Below, piece after piece: positions 53,853 through 64,000 of a DNA stretch of 64,000 nt. The notes below the pieces were generated by a model, which saw only the letters and a list, made by a program, of their open reading frames with translations, was not told where the DNA came from and searched no databases. The stretch comes from Thinopyrum elongatum. Taxonomy: Eukaryota > Streptophyta > Magnoliopsida > Poales > Poaceae. Positions within the stretch are counted from its first letter, which is position 1. Every line of letters begins with the position of its first letter. The position numbers and the translations under genes were made by a program. The stretch lies in the NCBI GenBank assembly GCA_011799875.1, contig CM022298.1, positions 265,229,757 through 265,293,756 on the forward strand. The letters are read 5' to 3'.

Positions 53853-54503
53853 ATGCCAGGAATCCTACGCAGGCTAGCAGAGCACAACCTCAACATTTTA
53901 AAAGGCTTCAAGCCAGTGAAACAAACCCTGCGCCGATTTTCCGAAACCAAATGGCAGGCCATGGGCGAAGAACTTGCAAAACTGCTAGAGGCCGAATTTA
54001 TCCGAGAGATCAAGTACCCCGAGTGGTTAGCAAATCTGGTTATGGTACCCAAGAAGGATAAGTCCTGGTGGCTCTATGTCGACTTTAAAGACCTCAACAA
54101 GGCCTGCCCTAAGGATCCATTCCCCCTACCAAGGATAGACCAAATCATCAATGCCACCACCGAACACGACTCGTTATGCTTCCTCGACGCATACTCCGGA
54201 TACCATCAGATTAAGATGAAGGAGTCCGATCAGGCAGCAACCACATTCATCACCCCTTACGGGCCTTTCTACTTCAACACTGTGCCATTCGGACTAAAAA
54301 ACGCGGGAGCCACATACCAGCGCATGATTCAAACATGCCTCGAAAACCAAATTGGCAGAACAGTCGAGGCATACATGGAGGATGTGGTTGTCAAAATGGG
54401 CATTAAGCTTCACTACGCCTCGGTGTACCACCCACAGACCAACGGACAGGTCGAACGAGCCAACGGACTCATTATGAGCGGCATTAAGCCTCACCTAGTT
54501 TGA
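53853..54503 (+). pseudogene. G3 RT fused in frame to the end of integrase by deletion
   Basis: 216 codons open. RT reads KLLEAEFIREIKYPEWLANL, VDFKDLNKACPKDPFPLPRI, FLDAYSGYHQIKM and AYMEDVVVK, where the YxDD box is YMED, so a catalytic aspartate is replaced. Directly after VVVK the sequence becomes MGIKLHYASVYHPQTNGQVE, the integrase segment around its catalytic E. RT thumb, RNase H and most of integrase are missing. The junction is near 54397. The product could not have had either full activity. Confidence 0.85.
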
Positions 54504-55001
54504 TCCCTTGAACAATCAGACTGCCATTGGGTCGAGGAACTTGATTCCGTACTATGGGGGCTGCACACTACTCCTAATCGGTCAACCGGATACACACCAT
54601 TTTTTATGGTATACGGTGCGGAAGCAGTTCTCCCATGCGACCTTATCCATGACGCGCCTAGAGTGCACATGTACAGAGAAAAGGAAGCCAAGCTCGATCG
54701 GCAGGATGATCTGGATGCTCTGGAAGAAGAGCGGGACATAGCTCGAGCTCGGTCCACATTCTATCAACAGCAAGCATGATGTTACCACAACCGTGAAGTC
54801 CGGGCAAAGACATATAATGTGGGAGACCTCGTCCTCCGACTCCCCGAAAAACAGAAGAATAAACTATCACCTAAATGGCAGGGACCGTACAACATCGATG
54901 AAGTACTCATAGGAGGAGCATATCATCTTCTCCGCCTGTCCGATGACGGCCTGGAGCCGAATTCGTGGAACGCACCAAGGCTGCGGTGTTTCTATGCCTG
55001 A
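54504..55001 (+). pseudogene. G3 integrase C-terminal part
   Basis: After a stop the integrase tail continues in mixed frames (TPFFMVYGAEAVLPCDLI region at 54594-54650; MGDLVLRLPEKQKNKLSPKW and GPYNIDEVLIGGAYHL at 54819-54960). It ends NAPRLRCFYA-stop at 55001, the usual end of pol in this lineage. Confidence 0.75.
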
Positions 55002-55808
55002 GCTCGACATACATCTCCACCTTTTCTTTCTTTTATTTTCCCTTTTTCTCTCTTTTTGACATGCTGCTAGTTCAGCTAAACCGAACCGCACCAAGCTTGT
55101 TTTATATACATCACTGAATGTAACACACAGCTATGCATGGGGGCTCCCTTAGAAGAGCCGAATAAATGTATAAATCACATTCGTACGGATCGCGTCCTTC
55201 TCACACATGTTAAGCCAACACATGCACTTGTTCGGCTTAAGATCTCTGCCAAGCTGGGTTGCCTGGCTCCTGTGCTTACCCCTACGTTCCTGATTGTTCG
55301 GCTAGGGCGTAAAGGGAGCACCTCTGCGATTGTTACAACCGAGTCATCCGGGACCGTACCTCAGATGGGTGAAGCCGAAAGCTAGCGTTCTTACAGAATA
55401 TAACAAGTTGGCCTAAGGGAAGTGAATATAGCCTCGAGCTTACTACCACTGTTCTTTTTCAAAGCCATTGGTGTCCGTTGATCCTACGTATCCGGACTAA
55501 AATTTTACCAGATGAAAGGAACCCTTGGAGGAACTATTTTCATCGGAAGATGTTTCTTACGTTAAACAGTAATATAACATAGCTCTCCACATAAGTTTCG
55601 TCTGTTTAAACGAGAGGGCCGGGCTGCCTGGTTCCCGAATTGTTGCCTTGTTTCTCATGGCACACAGTATGGAATAGTCCCCGATCTCTGATTGGGGAGG
55701 CAGAAGCCGATGGCCGGTGAAGACAACATTCTTCCAAAAAAATAACAATAAGAATGCGGATTGAGCACGGTCAACGTAAAGTACATAGATACATAGAATT
55801 GACAAAGA
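55002..55808 (+). other. G3 3' internal non-coding region
   Basis: Follows the pol stop. T-rich at 55010-55060, then a GGGGGCTCCCTTAGAAGAGCC stretch. No sense gene. The antisense gene of G3 ends at its far side (55809). Confidence 0.5.
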
Positions 55809-58560
55809 TTACTCATTCTCGACATTGTCTATCAATTGTTCTAAAGCACAATCCTTTTGAGAATAGCGAGCGGGTGGCATCACCTCATCGTATACCAAGC
55901 TCAGTGGTATCTCTCGGCCGTCAGGACCCACGGGACCAACCCGGGCCATATGCACTGGGTCTAGCTTGGTGAAACGGGTCTTTACCATAGCCCACGCCTC
56001 GCGTCCTCTTTCGCGATAGGCCGAGATCTTCCATAATTCGAACCTTCGGCGAGCCCCTTTAAAGCGACTGACTAGTTCAGCCATACTCTCTAGCAGCACA
56101 TCTAACGGCCATAATGCCTTCGCCATGCTCTTCATGGCTTTCCGTGCCCTTTCATAAGTCTTCGACAGCTCCTTTAAAAGATTCCCATCATAGGCACTGA
56201 CTTCTTCCACAGGCTGCCCAGTCAGGAGACCTATCAAGCAGGTGTTCCATATCGTTATTAAAATGCCAGTGACAATTGACCACCATACCGGTCAGAGCAG
56301 TACTTACCAAATATGCCACCTTTTAGCTTCTGGTTCTCCTCTAAGGCTTGCGCCAGCTGGGTTCTTAAGCTTTCAATTTCCTTGGTTTTTCGCCGGTTCT
56401 CTTCCTTGAGCTCATTTTTCTCCTCCTAACATCGTGTCAGCACCCGTTTGCCAGCCTCTAGCTCCCTCCGCAGCTCGCTTGCAGCTCTCGCGGCTATACG
56501 GTGAATACAGTGTTAATGCACAAAATACAATGTATACCCGCGCAACAAGTCTTTTCTACTTACCGGACAACACGCTGCTGGCTTTTCGAGCCGCATCTAG
56601 TTCGGCCTTGGTTTCGACCAACTGTGTCCGACTCACTTTAAGGTCCTCGGACAACTTTTCGTTCTGCTCTCTTGCGGCCTACAAAAAAAATATCATTAGA
56701 CACCCTTAACTCGGCCGTCTCGCCCAAATTAAGGCTTGGGGGCTAGGTGGTTAGGGAACATGATCTGCTTTCAAGCTATATACCTGCACCTTGGCGGCAA
56801 AAAGACCGGCGATCCCTTCAAGACCTTTCTGGGGCGCTCCAAGGTACGCATCCACCGAATTAAAAGCACTAAATTCCTGTTCGTCAAAGGCAGTATGATG
56901 TAACGTCTCCCTCCGGCGGTGATGATTCATTACGCTCTTGACTTCGGAGTTGGTGACTGAAACATCGTTGGAGTCCACCGGAGGCGCGCCGCCCGCCGTG
57001 TGTTCGGGGGAGGCTCTGGCTTGTGCCGAAGACTTGGGACCAGAGCTGCGATTCAGCGCACCCGGGGAATCTTCAGACTGGTGCAGAGGCATATGCCTTC
57101 TGCAAAAGTTGAGCAAGTTTTAGTAAAAGAGTGCTAAAATCAACCCTCGCTGTAATTCCGAAATACGTTACCGTTGGGCCGAGGGGGCAGGTGCTTCTAC
57201 TTCGGTGGAGGCTTTCCGCTTTGATCTCCCATTAGGGGCCAAAGTTAGTGCGGTCCACACTCCTCCCAAAATGGTCTTACGCGTAGTGCGGCGACCCTTG
57301 GGAGTAGAAGTCAGCACGTGTGGAATAGCGCGAGATGAGCGCCCTATTCGGGTAAGGGTCTTCTTTTCACTTACTGTGGAAGAGGGAAGAGCCCCGGGGT
57401 GATCGGCTGTCACAGCAACTTTGACACCGTCAAGGCTCTCCTGACAGAAAACACCATCTTCAAAATTGATCGACGTCTCTGGGTCGTCATGATACCCAGA
57501 TTGTCATCATGGGAATGATTCTCCGGTTGAGGAGGATGGCAATTAATGGATGCAACCTGACGCCTCCAGCCCTATTTAAATACAACCAGTCAGAGTTCGG
57601 GTGTGATCCATGAGCTCAAGATAGTGGATCGTGGCTTACCCAGTCGGTCAGATTGTATCTGGAGCACCCTTCCTGAATACTCAGGCGAGCGAACTCTGCC
57701 TCCTCTCCCTTGAAGAGATCGGCCAATATTTTGGCTAGAGCCGCCTTGTTGTCTGGCCCTTGTCATTGGTAACAGGTTACATCATTGGTCCCATTATAGC
57801 ACCATAAAGGATGACCCTGCTGCTGCAGGGGTTGCACGCATTGGGTAATAGCGATGGCCATTACTTCAACCATGGTCAGCTTACTGCTGGTAAGCAGCCT
57901 GATCTTGGCCGCCAGCGCACGCACCTCTTCACTATCCTGTTGGGAAGGGCCTCTGGGCCGCCAGTTGAACCGCTTTATAGGCGGGTCGTTTGAGTATTTG
58001 GGCAGCCCTTGCCGAATTGGATCGGTGAGTGGAATGTCTTCAATGTAAAACCACTCCAAAGTCCATCCTTCGGGATCTTTCTGTGGGGTCCCAATTGGGG
58101 ACCCTGTCCCAGCTATCCGCCATACTTCGGCGCCACCCACCTCGAATATTGATCCCTCCCGGAGGCGAGGGACAAGACAGAAATACTTCCTCCACAAGTC
58201 AAAGTGGTCCTCGCAACTCAGAAATATCTCGCATAGGGATACAAAGCCAGAGATGTGCAACATGGACCTCGGGGTGAGGTTATGGAGCTGGATCCCGTAG
58301 AACTCTAACAAACCCCACAAAAAGGGATGAAGAGGAAAACCCAAACCTCTTAGCAGGAAGGGCATGAGACATACCCTCTCCTCCTTACTCGGAGCGGGGG
58401 AGTTCTCGGCAAGGGCGCATCCATCAACGGAGATGAGACCGGCACGGACAGGAACCAAATCTGCTAGTGGGAGGAAACACTGCATCTGCAAGCACCTCAG
58501 ATGAAGGTGAGAAATTGAATAGCTCGACCAATCGCCTGGGAGTGGACCATGCGGGCGCAA
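55809..58560 (-). pseudogene. Antisense gene of G3: Transposase_28-like domain plus coiled coil, about six exons
   Basis: Minus strand. Exon 1 from 58560 to about 57640 has LMPFLLRGLGFPLHPFLWGL, LLEFYGIQLHNLTPRSMLHI and CEIFLSCEDHFDLWRKYF, the pattern of PF04195 (putative gypsy-type transposon). A TGA after TCYQ interrupts it before LAKILADLFKGEEAEFARL. Later exons, by GT-AG signs, are about 57571-57170 (basic), 57103-56784, 56680-56565 (REQNEKLSEDLKVSRTQLVS), 56497-56304 (coiled coil, one TAG) and 56240-55809 (KELSKTYERARKAMKSMAKA, then ALEQLIDNVENE and stop). The function of this antisense family is unknown. About two stops, otherwise well kept. Confidence 0.7.
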
Positions 58561-59000
58561 GGATGAGCCCGGGAGATCAGCAATGGCGCTGGGGAATTTC
58601 TTCGGTGCTGTTCCTTGTGAGAAAGGAGAAGCAAGTTGTCCCCCGCACCTCTGGATCTATAAATGGGCGTCTTGCCTTGAAGCTGAAGGGACGGGCTCGT
58701 GGAAAGTCGGCATTGGGCTGCACGCCTTCTGAAAAGGTGCGCGATGCACTCGCCCTGAGGGATCGCACTAAAACACTGATGGTCCCACCTTAATCTTGAA
58801 ATGTCTTCGGAGCCGATAGTCCTAAACCTGTCTGGGCTTGAAGCACATTAGCCCGGGTTCCGTATAGGGTTTGATGAAAGTAACACGGCTCCAAGTTGAA
58901 TAGAGGAATAGAAGAACTCGTCTTGCAAGCCGCCGATCTGAAGATTCCAGAGGACAATCCCTGGTGTTGGAGGCCAGTTCAGGGGCTACTTAGGGAGTCA
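58561..59000 (-). promoter_or_regulatory. 5' flank of the antisense gene and sense-strand end of the G3 interior
   Basis: No gene. By position it would hold the promoter of the antisense gene. The plus-strand end, GGAGGCCAGTTCAGGGGCTA..GGGAGTCA before 59001, contains the likely polypurine tract of G3. Confidence 0.45.
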
Positions 59001-59127
59001 TGGACTAAGGGGTCCTCAGGGCGACGGCCCATTGGACTTGGGCCGGACTGGTGGAGCCGTAAAATGATAGGAGACCTATAAAGCCATGGTGTGCCCTCCA
59101 AGTCAAGAAGGCGTCGGATCTCTTTAA
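59001..59127 (+). repeat. 3' LTR of G3, truncated
   Basis: TGGACTAAGGGGTCCTCAGG onward matches 51274-51400 with a handful of differences, to GGATCTCTTTA. It then stops matching. The remaining about 280 bp of the LTR are absent. Confidence 0.85.
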
Positions 59128-59329
59128 ACAAAAAAATATAGAGGGGAACTTAAAACTTTTCAACAAAAGAGAACCGATTGAAAGGTGATGCATTGGAGAA
59201 GTGAGGGTCGACCTTGAACACTTGTGTTCATACTCATGGAAACAATGTAGAATTTCTCATGAAGTTTCTCACAAAAAAATTATCCCCTTGTATAAATCCA
59301 TTGTATTATAAAAATAATGTGCCAAGATT
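59128..59329. other. Unassigned AT-rich segment between G3 and copy B
   Basis: 202 bp with GAACTTAAAACTTTTCAACA and ACAATGTAGAATTTCTCATG. It looks like a fragment of some dispersed repeat; I cannot name it. It is the junction sequence of the large duplication. Confidence 0.4.
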
Positions 59330-59479
59330 AACTGAGTGCATCCATATACCACATTTAGACATAAGTAAACATAGATTAAACATACTCGGGCATAGATAAT
59401 AAGTCATACACAAGCATAGTTCAACCATATATAGTTCAACAGTCATTAAGCATACTCAAGCACATTTATAATTAAGACA

Positions 59480-60540
59480 CTACATAGCCATACATAGTTC
59501 GATCCCACATATCATCTCACCTGCCGGCATGATCGTGAAGCTTCTCCAGGTACTGAGTGTATGTGGCGTGCGCCACCCTGCGAGAATACTTCTGCCTGAA
59601 GGAGCCAACGGCTCGTCCTCTTGCATGCGCCAGAACACTTTCATACGCGTCATGAAGGTTTTGGTTGCAAAATGGGCATCGATAGCCCCAGTTCCATGTC
59701 CTAATACACATGTTATGCATTCCCGCACAAAGCTCCCTATGATTTGCCTCGTGTACCTCCTTTGGCCATCTTCATCCTCACTGTCGACATCGTCAGACAA
59801 CACCTATACATATAGTAAAAGAATGTGGCGTCAAATTTGGAATACAAACTAATCTCTACCGAACATTTGGCAGTTGCCAAAATTTGGCATCAAATCAATG
59901 TTTACATGCCGTAAAGTAGGATTAGGAATTTATGGCAATTTTTTTAGACATATCCAGAGATTATGGTTCGATTTTTAAGCACAATCGTCTATGTACAGAC
60001 CAATCTTGAAAAAAATAATGGCACAAATATATATATGTAGGTCATTCAAAAGCAATTGTCAAGACGTGGCTAGGAATTATTAGCACGAACACTAACCCTA
60101 GTCGGATTATAAGCAGAAATCATTTGCACAGATGAAACAACTAATCACTTATCATTTGTACCATTCAAACAATCAATACACTACATGGATCTAATGAAAC
60201 TTACTCAGATTGAGAGAACATAACCATAGGATTTCTATTCCAAAAAGGGGGAGGCGGGAGTAACCAGAGAAACCCTAAATGGGTGTAGATGACTAACTGG
60301 TTCTCCATCGTTGTCGGAGTCGTCGCCAGAGTCATCGCCTGAGTCATCACTGGAGTCGTCGCCAGAGTCGGTGTGGACCTCCGCTCCGGCTGTGGAAGCA
60401 CGACACCGTCGACGACGTCAAGGTGCAGTGATACCTCACCGGCAATGACGACAACCTCTGTCTCCATCTTCATGCCATGCTCCGGTGCTTCAGGAGCCCC
60501 GGTGTCGCCACTCCCTCCAATGGGGCGCTTCGGAGGCATT
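59480..60540 (-). pseudogene. Degraded zinc-finger-like gene (copy B)
   Basis: Almost identical to 40845-41916: MPPKRPIGGSGDTGAPEAPE at the N-terminus, then YRCPFCNQNLHDAYESVLAH in one frame and SDDVDSEDEDGQRRYTR in another. The same frame problem is present in both copies, so it predates the duplication. Confidence 0.5.
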
Positions 60541-61409
60541 CTCACACACTGACGGCTTTGAGGACTGAGAGCGGCGTCGAGGATGCAGGCGGAGAGAGAG
60601 AGGATTGTGTGTGTGGCGAGGATGGTGGACGGTCAAACCGGTGGCTCACCTCCCGGTGAGCATGCGCACTGGACTGCTGGCATGCCTACCATCATTTAAC
60701 ACAGCTACTCGCATGCCTACCGATGAAAATGTGTAGCGAGCACACTTCCCATCAATTCACACACCTGCACGCACGCCTCCCGGTCTGCCTGCGCGGAGGA
60801 CTACTCGCATGCGTCCCATCAACTCACGCCTGCTCGCACGGCACACGGGTCTCGTGGCGGCACATATATTGTTTTTCTATTTTGATGATTAATGTTGCCG
60901 CTTTATTGCTTAACCAAAGCATGGCACGTATCCATTGTTGGTCTAATGCCCATGGTTCGAATAAATAATCCGTTTGCGACATTGGTTCCCAATTATTAAT
61001 AATCTTCCATTTGTAAGAAGATAAAGATTACATCAAAACTTGTCTAAAATTTGACAAAAAAGTACAATACCATTGTGTATTGCTGTCCATGTGACAACAC
61101 GACAAGTTTCATGAATTTCAAATAAGTTTTGGATGTACTAGATTTTAAAAATCAAGACTCTCAATGTTTGAAATTTCTTGCATGGGGAGTAAACATGCAC
61201 CCAGTGAGAGACATGTATTTTTCCAATCCATTTAGGTGCACTGTCATGTGTGCATGTAGCTCAAATTTGAGTTTTACACATTATACCCCTAGAAAATCAA
61301 TCAATGTACTAAAAGGTCTTAATGATCTCTGGATTTTTTTCAAAATTAAAACGTCCCTCCTTTGGTAACATATGTTCACCGTGGGAAAATTTAACATGCA
61401 TCATAGTTG

Positions 61410-63193
61410 CGGTGGATGCGCGGTGTGTGTGTGTGTGCGTCTAGGGTGGGGGGGGGGCTGGCAGTACACTACGAGTCATGAGCCACTGTATGGGTTGGCC
61501 ATTTTGTGAGGCAGGTGCCACATCAAAGTCGTGAATTCATTATTTAAAACATCACACAATCCTTTCATACATGCATGTTTTGGCCACTACATGTAGTCGG
61601 TGGTTGTCCTACACGACACTCACTCGCGTGTGACGCTTTCTGTGGGTCCGCGAGGTCATCGTCCATCACTTTGACCAACAGCCGGCAGAGAGGTAAATTT
61701 GACCAGAAAGGTTGATTCTTTTTTGTTTGTGTTATGGTGGGAGTATATAGTACGCATCGAAGAGGTGGGAGGGGACTGGCATATATACTATGTACGCGTC
61801 CATGAACACACCTCACTCAGTGTCGGGACTTTTCGGTTTTCGAGCCACGTGCCACATCAAAGTTGTGCATTGGCTATTTAAACATCACACAACACATCTT
61901 TGGGCCACATGCATGTAGGCGGTGGTTATCCTAGTACACTCACGTGTGACGCTTCCATCTGTTGGCCCGTGAGGTCGTCGTCCATGAATGCATCACTTTG
62001 ACCTACATCGGGAGAGGTTAGTTAATTTCACCATCAAGGAGGATTCTTTTTGGTTTGTATTACGGTAGGAGCATATAGTATGCGTCGAAGAGGGGGAAGG
62101 GGACCAGCATATGTACGTAGTATGCTTCATGAACCTCGCTCTATGTGGGGACTTTACGGTTTTCGAGGCATGTGCCACATCAAAGTTGTGCATTTTGGGT
62201 ATTCAAATATCACAACCACACACACCTGTCCATACATATGTTTGGCCCACATGCAAAGCGATGGTTGTTGTCCTCTGGCACCCACTCACGCGGTTATCAG
62301 CGATATCGATGCTTTCCATCTGTGGGCCCGCTTGGTCCATCACTACTTTGCTGGACAACGAGAGAGGTTAATTTGACTTAGGAGGGGATTATTTTTTGGT
62401 TTGTATTATGGTATACATAGGTCATGATCTAGGATGACATGATATAGTTTGAGCACACATGCATGTGTACGCATGAATCCCTCCCATCAAGTCGAAGTGG
62501 GCAGTACCACGACACGACATGAACCGATCTCGCTCTATGTGGGGACTGTACGATTTTCGACGCACGCACCACATCAATGTTGTGCATGGTATTCAAACAT
62601 GCATGCACGCATCACCTCCATACATACATATGCATGTAGTGGTTGTCTTCGAATGGTATACTCCCTCACATGGTTATCAGCGACAAGCCTATATATTGGT
62701 CAGCCCGCGTGGACATCCATGTTCACTTTGACCGACAATGAGATAGGTTACCATGGTGGATTCTTCCTATGGTTCGTGTTATCATAGTAGGTCATGCTGA
62801 GATTCAGACCTAAGTTTGAGCCCATACTATGCATGCATGCATGAATCCCCATCATCGGCTCAAAGTGTGGTGTGACATACATATATACAATACGTCGTCA
62901 ACTAACCCTCGATCCGTGTGGGGATTTCTGGTTCCAAAGCATGGTGCCACAACAAAGTTGTTCCATCGTGCATTCAAACATCAACACTCCATACATATGT
63001 TTGGGCCACATGCAGGCAGTGGTTGTCTTCGGGGACTAGCTACTTGCCTGATTATTGGTGAGCTAGCCCATCTCTAGGGTCGCATGGACGTCCATCACTT
63101 TGATCAACAACAAGAGAGAGGTTGTACAACCAAGGTGGATTCTTCTTGGTCCATTTGATGATATATCTGGTGAGATGCCCTCTCCTGCCGACT

Positions 63194-63224
<31 letters not shown>

Positions 63225-63500
63225 TGTATGATGGGGGTGCTGCTACTTCGCACTTTGCTAGGTGAACCTCCGTGGGGGCGAGCATGCGTTCATAGCTTAG
63301 GATTCCCCTCGTGCCGACACGAAGGGGGGGGGGGCAAGCAATATCGTGCGCTTTGTGAGATATGTGCCACATCGAAGTTGTGCATTTGGTATTTGAACAT
63401 CAAACCACCCTTTTCATACATATATTTGGTCCACATGCAAGTGTGTTCATATTCTGACCCTTTCTCGGGTCATTTTCACCAATTTTTTGAACATTAACCA
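61410..63500. repeat. Tandem repeat block in copy B
   Basis: The same six anchors as 42770-44860, at about 61516, 61849, 62172, 62566, 62944 and 63364. The (GA)n run and G-runs differ in length from copy A. Confidence 0.82.
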
Positions 63501-64000
63501 AGTTGGATGACGCAACAGACACGGTTCGCTCACACTAACCATGTGCCACACCGGTGCCCCTGTCACACACATCAGCACAGTACATTGGGCTCCACGAGGC
63601 TTCCCCTCTCAAAAATATCTACCCGCCCGTAGGGTTTTTTTGTTTGATAACACACGGTTATTATGTTTCGACTGTGTGTGATGTTTGTTGTTCCCGCTCC
63701 CGCCTGCATCCCTCGAAATCATCCGCCCGACTAGAGGGTTTTTCTTTTTCATAACACACGGTTGTTATTCCTGGACCGTGTGCGATGCATCATCCAAATT
63801 TTCAATAGCCCCGACATTTTACTCCCGTGTAGTAAAATTTTCAGTACCCGTGTCATTTCCTCAAACACCCCCCTCCACACACACCCCCCAAAAACTGCTC
63901 GGGCGCGCACGCGTGCGCACACACACCCACCACCACCACAACCCCTCCCTCGCTCGAAACCCTAGCAAGGTCATAGCCGCCACTGCCGCAAGGCCTCCAT

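Larger units (their letters stand above)
51274..59127 (+). mobile_element. Ty3/gypsy retrotransposon G3 with internal deletion and truncated 3' LTR
   Basis: 5' LTR 51274-51680, degraded gag and pol to about 55001, a long 3' non-coding region holding an antisense gene, then the start of the 3' LTR at 59001, which matches the first 127 bp of the 5' LTR. AGTCA precedes the 5' LTR (51269-51273) and is also the last word before the 3' LTR. In pol, RT is joined directly to the end of integrase. Confidence 0.85.
59330..64000. repeat. Copy B of the 4.67-kb direct duplication (continues past the window)
   Basis: Same orientation and order as 40695-45365: zinc-finger-like remnant, AT-rich spacer, tandem repeat block, then CACACGGTT-type promoter words. 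Changes are few, for example CAGCATGATC/CGGCATGATC at 40890/59525, a G-run shortened near 61447, and a longer (GA)n near 63198. Confidence 0.93.

Overview
This is plant nuclear DNA from a large grass genome, most probably Triticeae (wheat, Aegilops, barley or rye type). The evidence is the content: nested Ty3/gypsy retrotransposons with grass-type LTRs, an Athila/Sabrina-like LTR, CACTA DNA transposons (one with the TTTGCCGTC palindromes of the Jorge-type family), Stowaway-like MITEs, and plant F-box/FBD and B3 domain fragments. No free-standing host gene, tRNA, rRNA or CRISPR was found. Family names are from memory and were not searched.

Layout. 1-4111: Ty3/gypsy element G1 on the minus strand (5' LTR 3247-4111, gag, protease, first codons of RT; cut by the window edge). 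It sits in the gag of a related minus-strand element, G1b (gag remnant 4112-5064, PBS, 5' LTR 5483-6322). Both sit in or beside a minus-strand Athila/Sabrina-like element whose pieces are 6323-7336, 19146-20785 and an LTR at 20786-22220 plus 33752-33861. Two CACTA transposons interrupt that element, each with a matching 3-bp target duplication: CACTA1 at 7337-19145 (GGA) and a Jorge-like CACTA at 22221-33748 (TTA).

The Jorge-like element is near complete. It has a TNP2-type transposase gene in 3 exons (24436-28069, one likely frameshift) and a second 8-exon gene with a fully open frame of about 677 codons (28215-31337). CACTA1 has no transposase. It carries degraded host-like genes: a DnaQ-type 3'-5' exonuclease, an F-box/LRR/FBD protein and a B3-domain protein, with phased subterminal repeats and a block of roughly 290-390 bp tandem repeats. 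A second member, CACTA2, starts at 34785 and carries the same genes plus about 2.7 kb absent from CACTA1; gypsy element G2 cuts it at 46060.

46061-51273 is G2 (plus strand: 5' LTR, gag remnant, protease, RT, RNase H, integrase; no 3' end). 51274-59127 is G3 (plus strand: 5' LTR, gag, protease, RT fused to integrase by an internal deletion, truncated 3' LTR). G3 also carries an antisense multi-exon gene (55809-58560) with a Transposase_28-like domain. From 59330 to the window end the sequence repeats 40695-45365 almost exactly, at an offset of 18635-18636 bp.

Nothing in the window looks like a working host locus. The functional logic is transposon biology: the Jorge-like element supplies transposase-type proteins, while the CACTA1/CACTA2 family is a non-autonomous, gene-carrying group.
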